In this document: positions 61,154 to 64,000 of the stretch, piece after piece
Layout of the letters: each line of letters begins with the position of its first letter
Position numbering within the stretch: the first letter of the stretch is position 1
Assembly: GCA_045656865.1 (NCBI GenBank)
Contig: JAZOSB010000026.1
Coordinates: 1-64,000 of the forward strand
Direction of reading: 5' to 3'
DNA length: 64,000 nucleotides
From: UMGS1883 sp045656865
GTDB lineage: Bacteria; Bacillota; Clostridia; UMGS1883
Translations under genes and position numbers: made by a program
Notes under the pieces: model-generated
The model's database searches: none
Told to the model about the DNA's origin: nothing
Seen by the model: only the letters and a program-made list of their open reading frames with translations

Positions 61154-61996
61154 ATGTCTTATATGTTTGAACATTGCTATGAAGCGGTAGAATACGCAAG
61201 CCGTAATAAAAGCTTTGGATTCAACTATTCTGATACACAGAATCCCGACCAGAATATACATATTCACGATTGCTGTGAAATACTTTTCTGTGTGGAGGGC
61301 GGTCAGAATTTCCTTATAAATGACAAAGTGTACGATGTAAATGACGGGGACCTTTTTATTATAAATCAGTTTGAAGCTCATAAAATAACCTCAGACCCCG
61401 AAAGAAAATTCAGCAGATATATTATGCAGGTGCATCCCGAGTTTTTGTATGCTAATTCAAGCGCTAAGACAGATCTTTCCCATTGCTTTTATACAAGGGG
61501 AAAGGAGTTATCCAATAAAGTCAGCTTAAGCCGCGAAGAACAGGCAAGGCTGATTTCTCACATTAAAAAGATTGAAAATCAATATGACTATGGTGAGGAT
61601 ATTTTAAAAAATCTTATAGCAGTTGAAATCCTCGTTTTCGTAAACGCGGCTTTTTCACATCACGCGATGGCGGAGAAAACTTCCGGCAGTGGTGCAATAA
61701 AAAATGCCATTGACTACATAAATACTAATTTCAGTCAGCATCTTTCACTTGATACCATTGCAGAGAATTCCTATATATCGGTGAATCAGCTTTGCAGACT
61801 GTTTAATAAATATTGCGGTACTACCGTTGCCAAATATATTACATCACGACGTATTTCAGAGGCAAAAAAATTACTTTCTGCAGGGAAAAGCGTAACCGAT
61901 ACGGCGATTATGTGCGGGTTTGAAGATTACGCAAACTTTATCCGTGTGTTTAAAAAACACGTTGGAGTTACTCCGGGAAAATATAATGTAAACTAA
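61154..61996 (+). CDS. AraC-family transcriptional regulator
   Basis: A 280-residue protein. The N-terminal cupin sensor has 'IHIHDCCEILFCVEGGQNFLINDKVYDVNDGDLFIINQFEAHKI'. The C-terminal double helix-turn-helix domain has 'LSLDTIAENSYISVNQLCRLFNKYCGTTVAKYI' and 'SVTDTAIMCGFEDYANFIRVFKKHVGVTPGKY'. It is divergent from kduI-kduD, so it probably senses a uronate-derived sugar and controls that operon. ATG 61154 with AGGAGG at 7 bases is chosen; the longer ORF would include the promoter. Confidence 0.93.
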   Translation: MSYMFEHCYEAVEYASRNKSFGFNYSDTQNPDQNIHIHDCCEILFCVEGGQNFLINDKVYDVNDGDLFIINQFEAHKITSDPERKFSRYIMQVHPEFLYANSSAKTDLSHCFYTRGKELSNKVSLSREEQARLISHIKKIENQYDYGEDILKNLIAVEILVFVNAAFSHHAMAEKTSGSGAIKNAIDYINTNFSQHLSLDTIAENSYISVNQLCRLFNKYCGTTVAKYITSRRISEAKKLLSAGKSVTDTAIMCGFEDYANFIRVFKKHVGVTPGKYNVN

Positions 61997-62028
61997 AAAA
62001 GTGACTGAACGAAAGTTCAGTCACTTTT
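61997..62028. terminator. Bidirectional terminator, AraC regulator / alpha-CTD gene
   Basis: A 14-bp perfect stem (AAAAGTGACTGAAC / GTTCAGTCACTTTT) with a GAAA loop, immediately after the AraC-gene stop and 12 bases from the stop of the convergent gene. Confidence 0.9.
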
Positions 62029-62040
62029 AAGTTATGTAGT

Positions 62041-62406
62041 TTAGTCACAGTTAATCTTAAGGAGATTTTCAAGAAAGCTCTTCTTGTCATGCTCATTAAG
62101 TGCTTCGTAGCTGTACTCAAGCGCCTTGAGCTGAATTTCCTTCGCACTCTTAACGCCAAGATTTCTTACATCGCGAAGATTACCTGAATTGAGAAGGTCA
62201 ACAAGCTTTCCCAAATCTTTTACACCGTGTGCCATAAGTGCGTTGTAAGAACGAACGGAAAGGTCCATATCTTTAATAGCCATATTGCAGGTTTGTGCAG
62301 TAAGGGCGATATTTACCTTCAATGTTGAAAACAACTGTCCTAACACGGGGAGAAGTCCGTAATTCTCCACGCACTTATAAAAAACTTCAATATCTATTGT
62401 ACCCAT
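62041..62406 (-). CDS. Free-standing RNA polymerase alpha-CTD-like protein
   Basis: A 121-residue protein. Residues 1-45 are a helical region I do not recognise. Residues 46-97 match the C-terminal domain of RNA polymerase alpha: 'MDLSVRSYNALMAHGVKDLGKLVDLL' and 'VRNLGVKSAKEIQLKALE'. The residues that contact UP-element DNA in E. coli (R265, N268, G296, K298, S299, E302) correspond to R52, N55, G84, K86, S87 and E90, all kept. There is no alpha N-terminal domain. ATG 62406, with GGTGG upstream, is preferred to 62412. It may bind UP elements or activators on its own; the function is unknown. Confidence 0.82.
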   Translation of the reverse strand: MGTIDIEVFYKCVENYGLLPVLGQLFSTLKVNIALTAQTCNMAIKDMDLSVRSYNALMAHGVKDLGKLVDLLNSGNLRDVRNLGVKSAKEIQLKALEYSYEALNEHDKKSFLENLLKINCD

Positions 62407-62446
62407 CTTCATACCACCATTTCAATAATTATCCAATCTGGTATAT

Positions 62447-62475
62447 ATTTTAACATAAAAAAATTGAATAATCAA
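62447..62475 (-). promoter_or_regulatory. Promoter of the alpha-CTD-like gene
   Basis: Minus strand -35 TTGATT (62470-62475), 17-base spacer, -10 TAAAAT (62447-62452), about 40 bases before the start codon. Confidence 0.65.
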
Positions 62476-62556
62476 TGTACATATTAACAAAGGTTTAGTG
62501 CATAAAATTGTTAAATATAGAGAAAATACACAATTTACAGTATATTTTTTGGAAAA

Positions 62557-63399
62557 TCAGTGACTTTTCTTATGGTATTCAGTCAGAATGGATAAACTCT
62601 GCTCAAACTTCAATCCGTACCAATATTTATCTCTTTCATCAAGAGTTTTTAAAATGCAGTCATTTACAAAATCAGATGCATTTTGTGTCGCTTCGGAAAG
62701 TGCTGCCCCTGATAAATACATCCCGATAAAAGCCGAGGCAAATAAATCACCGCTGCCGTAAAAAACTCCGTTATAAAGTGGCTTTTCAGCCGTATAGAGT
62801 TTGTCAGTTTCTTTTTCATAAGAAACGGTTGAAATAGAATTTTCATTATGTACTCCCGTGATAATGACCTTATCGCAAAGGGTGGAAAGCTTTTTTGCTA
62901 TTTCTTTTACATTGTCCGTGTTTTTATAATTCTCAGGTAAACCGTCCGACAGAATCATTGCTTCTGTCATATTGGGAGAAATAATGTCTGCTTTTTTGCA
63001 AAGCTCGGCAAGATTTTTCGCATAATCTTTATCAAGTCCCGAGTAGAATTTTCCGTTGTCTGCCATGGCAGGGTCAATAAAAACGACTGTATTTTCTTTT
63101 TTGAATCGGTCAATAAAATCACTTACCGCACAAATAAGCTCATTTGAACCGATATATCCGACGTATATTGCATCAAACTCAATCCCGAGACTTTCCCAAT
63201 GATTACAAATTCCGTTAAACTCATTGTAAAGTGGATGGAAAGTATAGTTTTTGAATTCTCCTGTGTGAGTGGAAAGAACAGCGGTAGGAAGAACTACTGT
63301 TTCTGTTCCAAGTGCGGAAATAACGGGAAGTGCAACAGTTATGGAGCACTTACCGAAACACGAAATGTCTTGAATTGTAACCAATCTTTTTTGCTTCAT
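62557..63399 (-). CDS. Pyridoxamine/pyridoxal kinase (PdxY/PdxK-like)
   Basis: A 280-residue ribokinase-fold kinase with 'VTIQDISCFGKCSITVALPVISALGTETVVLPTAVLSTHTG' at the start, 'ISPNMTEAMIL' and the catalytic 'GVFYGSGDLFASAFIGMYL' motif (G-x-G-D). The N-terminus is typical of Clostridia pyridoxamine kinases that salvage vitamin B6. It stands alone, with a terminator-like hairpin shared with the next gene upstream of its start. The substrate within the vitamers is not certain. Confidence 0.88.
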   Translation of the reverse strand: MKQKRLVTIQDISCFGKCSITVALPVISALGTETVVLPTAVLSTHTGEFKNYTFHPLYNEFNGICNHWESLGIEFDAIYVGYIGSNELICAVSDFIDRFKKENTVVFIDPAMADNGKFYSGLDKDYAKNLAELCKKADIISPNMTEAMILSDGLPENYKNTDNVKEIAKKLSTLCDKVIITGVHNENSISTVSYEKETDKLYTAEKPLYNGVFYGSGDLFASAFIGMYLSGAALSEATQNASDFVNDCILKTLDERDKYWYGLKFEQSLSILTEYHKKSH

Positions 63400-63417
63400 A
63401 CAAATAACCTCTTAAAT

Positions 63418-63446
63418 ACACACATCAGCCGACGGCTGATGTGTGT
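63418..63446 (-). terminator. Terminator after the Na/Pi cotransporter gene
   Basis: A 13-bp perfect stem (ACACACATCAGCC / GGCTGATGTGTGT) with a 3-base loop, 12 bases beyond the stop of the minus-strand cotransporter gene. Confidence 0.8.
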
Positions 63447-63458
63447 TTGTGAAAAACA

Positions 63459-64000
63459 TTATAAACTGTAACGCTGTTTATACATATCATAAAATTCAAA
63501 GAATTCGTTTGCACCTGTTTCCTTGACGTTGTGCAGATATTCGTGTGTCTGGAGAGAATTGTTCTCAATTTCGAGAAGACATACTGCAATATTTGAACAG
63601 TGGTCGGAAACTCTTTCGAAGTTTGCCAGAATATCAGAGAGAACAAAGCCAAGCTCAATGGTACAATTTCCTGTACGGAGTCTTTCGACATGGTTTCTTT
63701 TAATCTTGTGGTTTAACTTATCAATAATCTGTTCAAGAGGCTCAACCTTTTTTGCTACATTAAGGTCTTCATTAACAAGTGCCTCTACAGCGAGTGAGAG
63801 AATTTCACGAACAGCGTTTGCCATAATGGAAAGCTCACGCTGTGCTTCGGATGAAAAAGAAATGTTTTTGTTTCTGATTTCCTTCGCTGCATCCATAATG
63901 TTTACTGCGTGGTCTGCAACTCTTTCAACATCCCCAACAACGTGAAGGAGCTGAGAAACCTCACGGCTGTCTTTCTGTGAAAGGTCCTGCTCAGAAATCT
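63459..64000 (-). CDS. Na/Pi cotransporter, PhoU-domain C-terminal part (partial)
   Basis: The frame is open from the window edge at 64000 to the stop at 63459, so only the last 180 or so residues are seen. They form the end of one PhoU helical repeat ('LHVVGDVERVADHAVNIM') and a second one ('LSDILANFERVSDHCSNIAVCLLE'), both with the metal-binding E-R-x-x-D-H motif. The chain ends in 'THEYLHNVKETGANEFFEFYDMYKQRY', as in the C-terminus of NptA-type sodium/phosphate cotransporters. A stand-alone PhoU protein is less likely because of this tail. The membrane part should lie beyond the window. Confidence 0.8.
   Translation of the reverse strand, partial: ISEQDLSQKDSREVSQLLHVVGDVERVADHAVNIMDAAKEIRNKNISFSSEAQRELSIMANAVREILSLAVEALVNEDLNVAKKVEPLEQIIDKLNHKIKRNHVERLRTGNCTIELGFVLSDILANFERVSDHCSNIAVCLLEIENNSLQTHEYLHNVKETGANEFFEFYDMYKQRYSL

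Noticed and set aside
1..64000. CRISPR array, insertion sequence, prophage, tRNA or rRNA
   Set aside because: No regular spacer-repeat pattern, transposase, integrase, phage structural gene, or tRNA/rRNA sequence was seen apart from tmRNA.

Overview
The window looks like a chromosomal segment of an anaerobic, spore-forming member of the Clostridia, probably Ruminococcaceae/Oscillospirales-like. The evidence is a spoIIR gene with a sigma-F-type promoter, an IspH-ribosomal protein S1 fusion, a secG-rnr-smpB-tmRNA cluster, a split transketolase, an SLH-domain surface protease, a class III fructose-bisphosphatase and a small clostridial-type ferredoxin-thioredoxin reductase. There is no rRNA or tRNA; the only RNA gene found is tmRNA. 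I see no prophage, insertion sequence or CRISPR array. Most of the window is dense housekeeping operons with short or overlapping junctions, punctuated by strong, often bidirectional, hairpin terminators.

Layout. 1-1.1 kb: redox operon (TlpA-like, FTR, thioredoxin). 1.2-4.5 kb (minus): secG, rnr, smpB and tmRNA. 4.6-7.2 kb: SLH-M13 protease and PspC. 7.2-14.7 kb: ABC exporter, DMT transporter, a GH106-like protein, a PLP aminotransferase and a permuted NlpC/P60-type enzyme. 14.8-18.3 kb: fbp, ZIP transporter, xpt. 18.4-23.4 kb: BMP-type nucleoside ABC importer. 23.4-25.9 kb: dtd, a Cys-rich YkgJ-like protein, ppx/gppA, trmL. 26-28 kb: a beta-CASP metallohydrolase followed by a decayed YitT-type gene. 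28-32.3 kb: cysE, cysS, mrnC and the split transketolase. 32.3-39.7 kb: pcrA, a methyltransferase, a HI0933-type flavoprotein, cmk, plsC, ispH-rpsA. 39.8-48.8 kb (minus): asp23/fakA/recG, and ispE/spoIIR/trmB/SbcD-like/SbcC-like. 48.9-58.3 kb: nfo, then lepA, hemW, recX, rimO, pgsA, alr, radA and an SDR. 58.3-64 kb: a Cys-rich protein with an unusual leader, a damaged kduI-kduD locus with a divergent AraC regulator, an orphan RNA polymerase alpha-CTD protein, a pyridoxamine kinase, and the 3' end of a Na/Pi cotransporter.

The most unusual part is 58.2-62.4 kb. The Cys-rich gene has its Shine-Dalgarno buried in a long hairpin, but a sigma-K-like promoter lies in the anti-SD arm. Read-through RNA should therefore be silent, while RNA started at that promoter would lose the blocking arm. 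Beside it, kduD has a TAA stop exactly at the catalytic tyrosine codon. kduI is preceded, in frame, by the remnant of a discoidin-like domain, which suggests a deletion in a former polysaccharide-degradation locus. A free-standing alpha-CTD that keeps the DNA-contact residues follows.

Functions and promoters come from reading motifs by eye. No database search or folding program was run. Starts were moved from the longest ORF to the ATG/GTG/TTG codon with the best ribosome binding site wherever the two disagreed.
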